A DNA stretch of 64,000 bases from assembly GCA_910579525.1 (NCBI GenBank), contig CAJTUK010000004.1, positions 1 to 64,000 of the forward strand. The letters run 5' to 3'. Position 1 is the first letter of the stretch; each line of letters starts with the position of its first letter. The notes under the pieces were generated by a model, which saw only the letters and a list, made by a program, of their open reading frames with translations, had not been told where the DNA came from and made no database searches. Source of the DNA: an uncultured Christensenella sp. (GTDB lineage: Bacteria > Bacillota > Clostridia > Christensenellales > Borkfalkiaceae). Position numbers and translations under genes: made by a program. Below are positions 32,845 to 43,100 of this stretch, in pieces.

Positions 32845-32953
32845 TTTAATGTATGATTTTAATGGAATGTTGCGCAAACTTTTTAATAGTAAAGTGCGCG
32901 CGTTTCTATGCGCAGGCGATTCCGTTTTTGCGCTGCAGGCCTTGAGGTTTCAG

Positions 32954-35900
32954 ATGGATAAAGATTTAAAAGAGAAAAACGAATTGGATAATAACGCCGA
33001 AGCGGCTGACTCTTCCAAAACCGGCGAAGCGTCCGTATCCTCCGATACGAACAAAATCAGCAAAAAAGATGCGGCGAAAAGGGGTTTTAAAAATCCTTTT
33101 AGCGGTATGCCCAAAAAGACTTTAATCAGAATAATAGCTATAGCGGCGGCAGCTGTTGTCGCTGTAGTTGCGCTTACTTTGGGGCTCGTTCTCGGCTTAA
33201 AAGGCGGGAAGGGGCTGTTTACCGTAGAATTTAAATCGGCGGAGCATGTAAAATACGCTTTGAACGGTAGCGACGACACGTTTGAAAAAGCCGAGTTCAA
33301 ATTGGAGGAAGGTTCGGAAGTAGTCTTTTCTGTTATTCTTGACGAGGGCTACATTAATCCTACGGTCAGGGCGAACATCACTACGTTGAGCGCGGAGGAG
33401 GGGCTGTACCGTTTTACCGTAACTTCGAATACTTCGGTAACGGTATCCGGAGTTGTCGACGGCTCGGTTCAGCTTACGGGCGACGGAAAAACGGCGGCGA
33501 CGCCTTTTCTTATCCACGACTTGCGCGAACTTCAATACGTAACCTCTAATATCAATAACGGCAACTCTAACTATGTTATTGCTTATTACAGTCTTGAGGC
33601 GGATATCGATTGCGGCGGCGCCGAGCTCGACGTAATCGGCAACGTTTCCAATCAGTCGGCTTTCTTTGGCGGTTGCTTTAATGGAAACGGTCACTCGATT
33701 TCAAACTATAAAATTAATTCCGTAGGGTATCCTTACGCAGGGCTTTTCGGAATGGTTCAAAAATATATTGCTTCAAGCAGCATAACTCCGGACGATTCAG
33801 GCGTTATCAAAAATCTTAATTTAAAAGATTTTGCCATTGACGCGTTTGCTCCCCAGGGCAGTAACGTTATCGTTGGTTCGATAGCCGGTTATGGTATTGC
33901 GGCAAAAATTCTCAATTGCAGTGCGGTAAACGGGACTATAACCGTAGTCGGTAACACGTATTTCTGTTATTCCGGCGGAGCGGTTGGCATTTTGCAATCC
34001 GGCATAAATTCCGCAATGTATGATAATGGCGCTACCTATATCGAACCTCATTATGCAGTAATAAATTCCGTTCATACGGACGTGGATCTCTATATGCTTA
34101 AGGGTTACGGCTATGCTTCGGGCGGGATTGTGTCTTACGTACTTTCCGACCACCCCATGGCTCCGGCTTACGTTACAAACTGCTATTCGGAGGGCAACGT
34201 TTTCAATTCTATGCGCGCGGGTGGAATTGCGGGGTATGTAGGTGATTATGGATCTATATCCAATTGTTATTCCACTAGCGAAATAGAAGCTAATTCTATT
34301 GCGAATAATCCTATTGCGGATTATGACGCGCTTGCCGGCGGTATAACCGCGTGGGCTGGCAGACAGTCGGTCATTTCCAACTGTTTTTCCAAGGCTACTG
34401 TCAGCGCATATTCCGTGAACGGAACACAACACGCGCAAACGGGAGATATCGTCGCGCGTGAGCAAACGGCGTCATTAACCGAGAACGGTGCGCTCGTTTA
34501 CAACTGCTTTGCAGGCAACTATGCAAGACCTTTGGAATCAACCTTTTTAATGGTAGATTTGAACTGGTCGAATAAGGATTGGAAAATAGAAAACGGTTCT
34601 ATGCCTGTTTTACAGTCCGCTTTCTCCGAAGAGCAAAAAAAGTCATATACAGTTAGCTTAAATTACGGAACCGAAACGGTTGAAAATAAAACTCAAAAAG
34701 AAGTGGAACTTACGGCTCTCGGATACTATAATCCTATGATCGAGTATTTAAGAGACGATAAAATAGAAATCAAGGATCTTATTGTTTCCGACGGACAAAA
34801 AACTTCTTACGGATATTTCTTCGACGCCGAACATAAATTGGCGGTTCCTAACGCATATGTGCCTATCAATGATCAGATTTTGTATGTAGGATTTGCCGAT
34901 TATGCAATAGTTGCCGGCACGTATTATAATGAGTACGGCGGTCGTGTAACCGAGCTGTTAATCGAAAACGGCGACGACGTGGGTTCGTACTCTTACACAA
35001 ACGGCGGAAGATTTCTTTCTTCCTACATCTTTGACGGCGAGAACATTCTATTCTACGACGCGCCCTTTGCAAGGCTTTCGAAAGTAATTTCCGACGGCGA
35101 TCCCGCGCTCAATTTCGAACGTTACGATTTCGTTGCAAAACTTGCAAGCGACGGCAGTTTGTCGGTTTACGACGGAACTTATTTTACCGAAGAAAAGCCT
35201 TTAAAATTCGTTAGAAATAAGCCGGTAGGCAGGGATAACGAGTTTATCGGCGATTGGCGTAAATCTGCGACGGTTAACAAAGTTTATTCGTTTAAAGACG
35301 GGTCGAATTGGTCTTACAGTTATAAAGGAAATGAGGAATTTACCGGCACATATACCGTAAATAGCGACGGTGTTGCAACGCTTGTGTCGGGCGGAACGGA
35401 TTATGCAACCGCACGCATAGCTACGAGCGGACTGGTTGAAATAACAAGAAACAATGTAACTGAATATTACGGTCGTGCGGAAGGTCTTCTCGGAACATGG
35501 TTTGATACCGCCAACGGCGATTATGTTATGTTCAACGGATTCGGCGCAGGGCTCGAAGGCGAAGCTTTGGTCAGCATAGGCGGCAACGCTTCAAGTCTCA
35601 TTTATATTAAAGACGGGTTCTTTGACAAAGATAGCGACAATTTCGGAATAACGCTCGTTTCACCTGCAACCGGAGCGCTCTTCGGGTATCTTGTATACGA
35701 CGCCGCAAATCTTGTTTTGACTGGTGCTCTTTACGACGGCTCGGCGGGCGAATTGACCCAAGGACATTCGTTCCGTCTTATAGACAACTACACGGGCGAA
35801 TGGATCGGTGAAGGCAATATAAACGGAGTCGATTTTAAACTTTTGAATTTTAACGGCTTCGGCGCTTACGGCACAGGTTATATTGAAATTAACGGCGAAA

Positions 35901-37102
35901 GAACGCGCATAGAGTATTCCGCCGATATCGAGAACGGACTCGTCGGAACGTTTAATTATATGGGTACCGTTTATACGTTGAATTTTAATGATAAGACTAG
36001 CGTTGTTACTGTTTCGTCTGCGTCGGGTAGCACGGAGCTGATCAGGAAGGACGAGCTTTATAATACCACATTGGTAAGCGGTTCTACGGTCTATGAATTC
36101 AACGGCGGCGGACATCTGGACGAGGGGGGAGTATTGACGGTAACGTCAAATTCCGGCGTTACGGAGTACAACTATAAAATAGAAAAGTGGATTCTCGACG
36201 ATAAAACTCAAGCCGTTAAAGAAATTTTAGTAAATACAAAAAACCTCACTTCCGGCAAAAACGAACGCGGTACAATAACCCTTTCGCAAGACGGAAACAG
36301 ATTTTTATTCAAAGAGACTCCAACCGCAAGAGGAACTTCGCTTACGGTAAGCAACGGCTTTGTGGGAAGCTGGGCTATATATTCGAATTTCCAGTTCTTC
36401 ACTGTTAACAGTTTCACTCTTGACGGCGCGTCGTCGGGGTATTTCCAAGGATTTGACGCAACTTATCAAACGATTTCGGATACTTGCATACTCGTAACTT
36501 ATTACGACGGTTTAAGCACGGCGGCGATAAGTGCATATATCGTTTTGGTTGACGAAGATACTCTGGCGATTTCGGATTTCACTTATTTGGTATCCGGCAG
36601 GTATGTTTACGCGGCACGTCGCGACGCGCTTTACGGCGAATGGATTTCAGCGTTGGATTCAAATTCCGTAATCAGATTCGACGGATCCGGATTCAACAAA
36701 TTTAACTTCGGTGACGCCCGCGCAAATTCCGGTGCAAGATATAATTATACTTACCGTTTCGGCAAGTATTATATGTGGATACGCGACGACGATACGCAGA
36801 TGTACGTTATAAACTTCCTCGGGCGCAACCCGCAGGTTAAAGATTATTACAATAACGGAAGCAGTAACTTCAAACTCGATTCTTTCGATTCGGCGGTTAA
36901 GCCCGTATTCGAAGGCAATGACGCAAATAACGTAAATTATGTGTTTAACATCGACGGAACTGTTATCGTCGACGGGGCAATTCGTAGTTATGAGCTTGTC
37001 GAAACTGACGAAAAAGAGACGACACTTATAATAAGAATCGACGGCGACGAAGATATAACTGCAGTAGCTGACCACAACAAAGGAACCATTACCATACTTT
37101 AA
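32954..37102 (+). CDS. large membrane-anchored surface protein with GLUG-like and beta-sandwich repeats
   Basis: 1382 aa from the ATG at 32954, which has GAGG 6 bases upstream; an in-frame ATG at 32849 would add 35 residues. Residues 1-52 are charged and probably cytoplasmic, 53-80 are one membrane helix (IIAIAAAAVVAVVALTLGLVLG), and the rest should lie outside. About 215-550 show GLUG-type beta-helix repeats (GYPYAGLFGMV, VIVGSIAGYG, CYSGGAVGIL, RAGGIAGYVGDYG, ALAGGITAWAG, each followed by a NCYS/NCFS step). About 760-1380 repeat a G-x-W opening and a strand like FNGFG (GDWRKS, GTWFDT, GEWIGE, GSWAIY, GEWISA). No enzyme motif was found. Likely an adhesin or substrate-binding scaffold. First gene of the operon. 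Confidence 0.8.
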   Translation: MDKDLKEKNELDNNAEAADSSKTGEASVSSDTNKISKKDAAKRGFKNPFSGMPKKTLIRIIAIAAAAVVAVVALTLGLVLGLKGGKGLFTVEFKSAEHVKYALNGSDDTFEKAEFKLEEGSEVVFSVILDEGYINPTVRANITTLSAEEGLYRFTVTSNTSVTVSGVVDGSVQLTGDGKTAATPFLIHDLRELQYVTSNINNGNSNYVIAYYSLEADIDCGGAELDVIGNVSNQSAFFGGCFNGNGHSISNYKINSVGYPYAGLFGMVQKYIASSSITPDDSGVIKNLNLKDFAIDAFAPQGSNVIVGSIAGYGIAAKILNCSAVNGTITVVGNTYFCYSGGAVGILQSGINSAMYDNGATYIEPHYAVINSVHTDVDLYMLKGYGYASGGIVSYVLSDHPMAPAYVTNCYSEGNVFNSMRAGGIAGYVGDYGSISNCYSTSEIEANSIANNPIADYDALAGGITAWAGRQSVISNCFSKATVSAYSVNGTQHAQTGDIVAREQTASLTENGALVYNCFAGNYARPLESTFLMVDLNWSNKDWKIENGSMPVLQSAFSEEQKKSYTVSLNYGTETVENKTQKEVELTALGYYNPMIEYLRDDKIEIKDLIVSDGQKTSYGYFFDAEHKLAVPNAYVPINDQILYVGFADYAIVAGTYYNEYGGRVTELLIENGDDVGSYSYTNGGRFLSSYIFDGENILFYDAPFARLSKVISDGDPALNFERYDFVAKLASDGSLSVYDGTYFTEEKPLKFVRNKPVGRDNEFIGDWRKSATVNKVYSFKDGSNWSYSYKGNEEFTGTYTVNSDGVATLVSGGTDYATARIATSGLVEITRNNVTEYYGRAEGLLGTWFDTANGDYVMFNGFGAGLEGEALVSIGGNASSLIYIKDGFFDKDSDNFGITLVSPATGALFGYLVYDAANLVLTGALYDGSAGELTQGHSFRLIDNYTGEWIGEGNINGVDFKLLNFNGFGAYGTGYIEINGERTRIEYSADIENGLVGTFNYMGTVYTLNFNDKTSVVTVSSASGSTELIRKDELYNTTLVSGSTVYEFNGGGHLDEGGVLTVTSNSGVTEYNYKIEKWILDDKTQAVKEILVNTKNLTSGKNERGTITLSQDGNRFLFKETPTARGTSLTVSNGFVGSWAIYSNFQFFTVNSFTLDGASSGYFQGFDATYQTISDTCILVTYYDGLSTAAISAYIVLVDEDTLAISDFTYLVSGRYVYAARRDALYGEWISALDSNSVIRFDGSGFNKFNFGDARANSGARYNYTYRFGKYYMWIRDDDTQMYVINFLGRNPQVKDYYNNGSSNFKLDSFDSAVKPVFEGNDANNVNYVFNIDGTVIVDGAIRSYELVETDEKETTLIIRIDGDEDITAVADHNKGTITIL

Positions 37103-37137
37103 GCGGTTTTTGCCGTTTAACAAAAAGAGGATTTTTT

Positions 37138-40100
37138 ATGAATTTAATGAGGAGAAAAATAAAGCGTACCGCAATAGCGTGTCTTTCGCTCTTAATGTGT
37201 GCGTCGTTTACGGCAAGCTGTGCTACGGTTAATCTTGATCCTTCCGGCGATAAAATCGACGGCTCAACGGAAACGGATGGATTATCTTTTACCGACGTTA
37301 CCGATAAATACGATACTACCGCTTTATCGATTGCAAATTTCAATTCGTCGGTTTTGAAAAACGATCAACCCGTTTATGAAACAAGGACAGTCATAGTTTC
37401 GTTGAGCGGCGATTGCATACTCGATTCAAAGCCTCAAGGCGTAGAAACGAGCGACTATCTGGCAACTGCCGCAGGTCAGGCTGATTTGAGGAATATCGAC
37501 AGGGAACAGAAAACGTTTTTAAGTAAACTCAATTCTCACCGAATCGATTATACCCTCAAAGCGTCTTATTCCACCGTAGTAAATGCGGTCGCTATCGAAA
37601 TAGACACTTCAAACGTTAAATTCGTTAAGGGTATCGGCGGTGTTGCAAGCGCGTCTATAGCCCAGACTTATCTTGCCCCGCAAACGGTAGAGTCGTCGGG
37701 AGGCAGTGCCGTTAGTAACGACGCTAACGTTCACGAGACGGGTATTTACGATACTTCCGAGTTCAGCACCGCGAGCTGGGGCACGGGTAAGGGTATGCTC
37801 GTAGCCGTACTCGATACCGGTCTCGATTATTCCCACGAGGCGTTTGCCGCGTTCAACGACGGAACCGCGGGATTGCGTTACAGTAAAGAAGATATAGCGG
37901 AACTGGTTGCGACAACCGAAGCGCAGAAGAGGATTGTGGCGCTCGGCGGTACGTTAACCGTTGAAGACGTTTACGTAAGCAATAAAGTGCCTTTTGCTTT
38001 CGATTACGCAGATAACGATGCGGACGTTTATCCCTCATATTCAAACCACGGTACGCACGTTGCCGGCATAGTAGCGGGCAGAGCGGGAAGTTACGTTGAT
38101 AAAAACGGCAACGTTCCCGTAGACGATGAAGGTCAGCCCATACCTTTCGTAGGCGTTGCGCCCGACGCGCAACTCATGATCTGCAAAACGTTCACAGACA
38201 ATCTCGACGATCCCGCACTCGGCGGCGCAGAGGCTGAAAATATAATGTCGGCGCTTGAAGATTGCGTTAATATGGGCGTTGACGTCATAAATATGAGCCT
38301 CGGAACAACAGCGGGCTTCACAACAACTGACGACGGCGACGACGAGGGCGAAACTTTTGATAAAATTTTCAAGAGCATTCAGCGTGATGGCATAAGTCTC
38401 GTTTGTGCGGCAAGTAACGATTACAGCGCGGGTAACGGCAGCCAATACGGAACCAACCTCGCCTCAAACCCCGATTCGGGTACGGTAGGTTCGCCTTCGA
38501 CTTACTTTGCGGCGCTCTCCGTTGCAAGCGTAAGCGGTCAGAAAACGCAGTATCTCGTTTCGGAAAACAACGATCCGGTATTTTTTGAAAATGCGTCGAA
38601 CGGTAGCGGGACCAATTACGATTTCGTCGATTCTATATTGCCTGCCGGAGTAAACGAAAAGACTTTTACTTATTATGACGCGGGGACCGGTGCGAACAGT
38701 AACTACAGAAATATCAGAAATCTTATCGCGCAAAGCAAAGAGCCCGTGCTCGTTCTCGTCAAGCGCGGCGGCAATACCTTCCAGGAGAAGGTAGAAATAG
38801 CAAAAACCAACGGTGCAAAGGGTATAATCGTCTGGAACAACGTTTCCGGCACCATAAGAATGTCGCTCGGCGATCTCGATAGTGAAACGCGTATCCCCGC
38901 CGTATCAATTAATAACGATTCCGGCGAACTTCTCGTAAAAATAGCGGAAGCCAATGACAGGAGAACGCCTAACGGAAAAATAACTGTTAGCAGAAGTAAT
39001 GAAGCGGGACCTTTTATGAGTGACTTCTCATCTTGGGGTACTACTTCCGATTTGAAGATAAAGCCTGAAATTACGGCGCACGGCGGCGAAATTACATCAA
39101 CCGTTCCCGGCGGATATGCGGAACAAAGCGGAACTTCTATGGCGGCGCCCAACATGTCGGGACTTATGGCAATAATAAGAAGTTACGTTAATTTCAACAC
39201 GGATTTGGCGGATATAGCTTCCGGTGCGGACAGCAATGTGGTTCAGCTGGCTAACCAGCTCGTAATGAGTACCGCTTCAATTGCGCGCGATCAAAGGGAT
39301 TTGCCTTATTCGCCCCGTAAACAGGGTGCAGGGCTTGCAAATCTCGGCAATATAGTGGGAACAAAAGCCTATCTTTACACCGATTCGAAAACTTCACATT
39401 ATTATGAGGGAAGAGACGGCAGACCTAAAATAGAACTGGGTGACGATGCGGCTAAAAAAGGCGAATATACCTTTAACTTTAAAGTTAAAAACTTCGGCGG
39501 AAGCGCTTTGAACTTTACCCTCAAATCGCAGTTTATGACCGAAACGCTTTCAACCATAAGCGCGAAATCCGTAAAAGAACAGGCGTATATGCTTGAAGAC
39601 GAAAAACCCGCTTTCACGTTCAAAGGCAACACGGTTGCAAGCGACGGCAAAATATCGGTGGCGGCGGGAGAAACTGCGGTTATCGGCGTTACTCTCAAAC
39701 TTTCGGCGGCAGAAAAGAAATATATAGACGAAAGTTTTGAAAACGGCATGTTCGTAGAGGGCTTTATTACGCTTGCGGGCGAAGGTAGCCAGTGCGACCT
39801 GAATATTCCTTTCCTCGGCTTCTACGGCGACTGGAAAGCCGCTCCTATGCTCGATTATACCGCGTATGAAATCGCGGACATAAAGCAGGATACAAGTATA
39901 AAAGACGAAGAGAAACCGTCAGAAACGGTTTGGGCAACACAGCCTTACGCTTCTTACAACGGTGACAATTATGTAATTCCTATGGGCGGATATGTGTATA
40001 CGCTCGATTCTTCCGATACTCCTATGTACGCGAATATGGAGTACAACGCGATTTCTCGCTTTGACGAAAGGTTAAACGAAGAGGGAATAGGCAATTACGT

Positions 40101-43100
40101 TACATCTTACGAAATAAGGTGCGTCTACGCAGGGCTTTTGCGGAATGCGCAACAAGTAAACTATAAACTTTACGACGCATATACCGGCGAACTTTTGACT
40201 ACGGGTGAGAAGTACCGCATAAGTAAAGCATATGCAAACGGTGGCTCCGCACGCCCCGCTTACGTCGAACTTAAATTGAAGCCCGAAGAATTGGGTCTTG
40301 TATCTAACGGAAAATACACGTTTGAGTTTGAATTCTTATTTGATAAAAACGACGTGCTTACCGAAGAGCAAAAAGCAGGCAGTACGTTTACGTTCGATTT
40401 CTACGTGGACTATGAAGCTCCGGTGCTTCGCGATGCTCGCGTAAGGTATCAGAATTATAAAGAAAACAACAAAGAAAAACAGAGAATTTATCTCGATTTA
40501 GATGTTTTCGATAACCACTATACTCAGTCGGTTATGCTTTTGTACCTTGATACCGAGGGCGAAAGACAAGAGCTTAAACTTTTAAACGATTACGTCACTC
40601 CTGTAAGAAATCCCAATAAAAACGGCGTTTCCACCGTTTCTATCGAAGTTACCGACGTATGGGAAAAGTATAAAGACGTGCTCGCCGTCCAGATAGACGA
40701 CTACGCTCTGAATCACACGAGTTATATTCTTTCTAATTTGAGCAGCTCGTCAAGCATTGACGAAGAGTTCAGCAAAGACGCGCTTCCTCAAACGTTCGAC
40801 CTTGCGGAAGGCGAAGAAAATATAACGCTCGATATAAACGAAATGCATAAGGTAAGCCTCGTTTACGAAGGTAACGCAAACCTTTCCAATTTCGGTTGGA
40901 CTACTGCGAGTTCGCGCTACATTGCCGTTAAAAACGGCGAAATCGTTGGCGTTGCTTCCACAAACGGCAAATCCTATCCCGTATTCGTCACCAACTATAA
41001 GGGCGTTACCAAAAAGATAAACGTTACGGTAACGGGAGAAAAGGCCAATATAAGAGGCGTGTCTTTTGAATTCGGTACAATCAAGAATTACAACGAGGCT
41101 CTCGTTGCCGCAAAAGGCACGGTTTCGGTGTATGCAGGAGAAGAATTCACTCTCGAAGTGTTGCCTTATCCTTGGTATTTCCCGATGGACGGCGTTACAA
41201 TCGAGTGGAAATCGAGTAACGAAAATGTGGTTACCGTTGACCAAAACGGTAAAGTTCATACTTTAAAGCGCGGCTCTGCAACGGTTACCGCTACGGTTAC
41301 TTCGGGTAATACAACTTATTCTCCCGTGAATGTTTTCCTTTCTGTGCGTAACGAATTTACTGTTAACGGAATGACGCTTACGCGTTACCGCGGCGAGGGC
41401 GAGGATCATATAAATCCCGTCACTGGAAAAATCGAGCACAATGTAGTAATAGTGCCTTCCGAAATCGCCGTTATGACTATTGGTGAAGAGGCTTTTAAAG
41501 ACAATACCGTAATAACGAAGATAATAGTTCCAAAAACCGTAACGCATATAGAAAAACGTGCGTTTCAGGGTTGCACGGCATTGAAAGAAGTCTGCTTCCA
41601 GACTGACGAAGAATACGTTCAGGGAAAAACGGTTTCCGATTCGGATTTAAGTATTATCGATCGCAATGCGTTTGAAGGTTGTACGAACCTTGAAAAACTC
41701 GATCTTCGCTATACAAAAGTGTTTACGGTAGGAAGAGAAGCTTTTAAAGATTGCGTAAATCTTAAAACCGTTTTAAAACCCACGGCGATAGGCACTGCGT
41801 ACGACAGGGCGTTCATGGGTTGTACCGGTTTGACGTCGTTTGACCTTTCGGGATTGCACGTTGCAGGCGCAAACGTTTTCAGCGGTTGCGAAAATTTGCA
41901 AACGGTCGAGTTCGGAGAATTCAGCGCTATAGGAAAGGGGATGTTCGCCGCTCTCGAATACGAATATACGGCTTATAACTACGAAACGAACGAATGGAAA
42001 AATCACAAAATCGATTATAGCGCTTGCACAAAGATAGGCAATGTGAAAATCAAATCCTCGCTCGTCGGCGCAGGTGCGTTCGAAGGTTGCGTCGGCATTA
42101 CGTCGTTAACGTTTGACGGCGCAAGCGACATAAGAATCCGTGAGGGCGCTTTCCGCGGTTGTACTAATCTTGCAACCGTTCAATACACAAACGGCGCGAC
42201 TTTGCACAGCGTTGGCGACGAGTCGTTTGCAGGAACGGCGTGGTCCGGCTCGACTTCCGACGCGGTAACTTCTGGCGATACAATTTTGCTCTATAAAGGT
42301 AGTGCAGCCGTTTATACGCTGCCCGCGGGAGTGACTAAAATTGCTCCTTACGCGTTTGCAAATACTGACGTTACCGAAATTACTAACCTCAGTCGGGTAA
42401 CCGAAATAGGCGAGGGAGCTTTCAAAAACAGCAGGCTTGAAAGAGCGACTTTCAACTCTGCATTGACGGAAATAGCTCCTTATGCGTTCTACGGTACAAA
42501 CTTTAATACCGTACAGTTGCCCGCTTCGGTTAAATTTATCGGAGATTACGCTTTTGCAAACTGCGCGGGTTTAACAGGTTTCAGTTATTCGCCGGATTCG
42601 GAAGCAAAGTTTGGTAACGGCGTATTCAGCGGATGTACCGCGCTTGTGCAAATCGAGCTCGCTTCCAATATAACGGAAATGGGCGATTTGACATTCTTCG
42701 ATTGCGTAAAACTTAAAAAAGTTACGTTGCCCGCATTAAAGAGCCTCGGCAATCTGACTTTCTTTAATACGCCCTCGCTTGAAGAAGCGTATTTCAATGA
42801 AAACGCTCAAACAACCGGAACAAATACTTTTGCGGCGTTTGCCGCTTACGGAAGCGATTTGTATCCCGCTGTCAGAACCCAACTCAAGACGGTAAAGTTC
42901 GGAAAAGTCAAAGCTTATAAAGACGCGTCCGATAAAGTCGTCTCCGTAGAAATCGGAGAAGGAGTGCTCCTCAATTGCACAGGCATAACCCAAATCGATT
43001 TAAACGGCATAACGTTGGTGGGTAATTCCGCTTTCCGCGGTTGTACTTCGCTTACGAACGTAATCGGTCTCGACAAAGTAACTGTTATAGGCAATTACGC

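Larger units (their letters stand above)
32499..32953. other. AT-rich gap with tandem promoters before the surface operon
   Basis: No gene was found. A stable hairpin without T-run (GGGATCGG with CCGGTCCC, about 32592-32618) follows the flavoprotein gene. Further on are two promoters (listed separately) and a short inverted repeat ACTATAT/ATATAGT (about 32729-32749) inside the first promoter. Bases 32849-32953 are in frame with the next gene but look like leader. Confidence 0.6.

Noticed and set aside
32849..32953. 35-codon N-terminal extension of the first surface protein
   Set aside because: The ATG at 32954 has a ribosome site and is followed by a typical charged cytoplasmic segment. The extension is kept only as a possibility, because the P2 promoter could start on its ATG.
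33821..34465. Long minus-strand frame (214 codons) inside the first surface gene
   Set aside because: No recognisable protein pattern or ribosome site; it is opposite a well-supported repeat protein.
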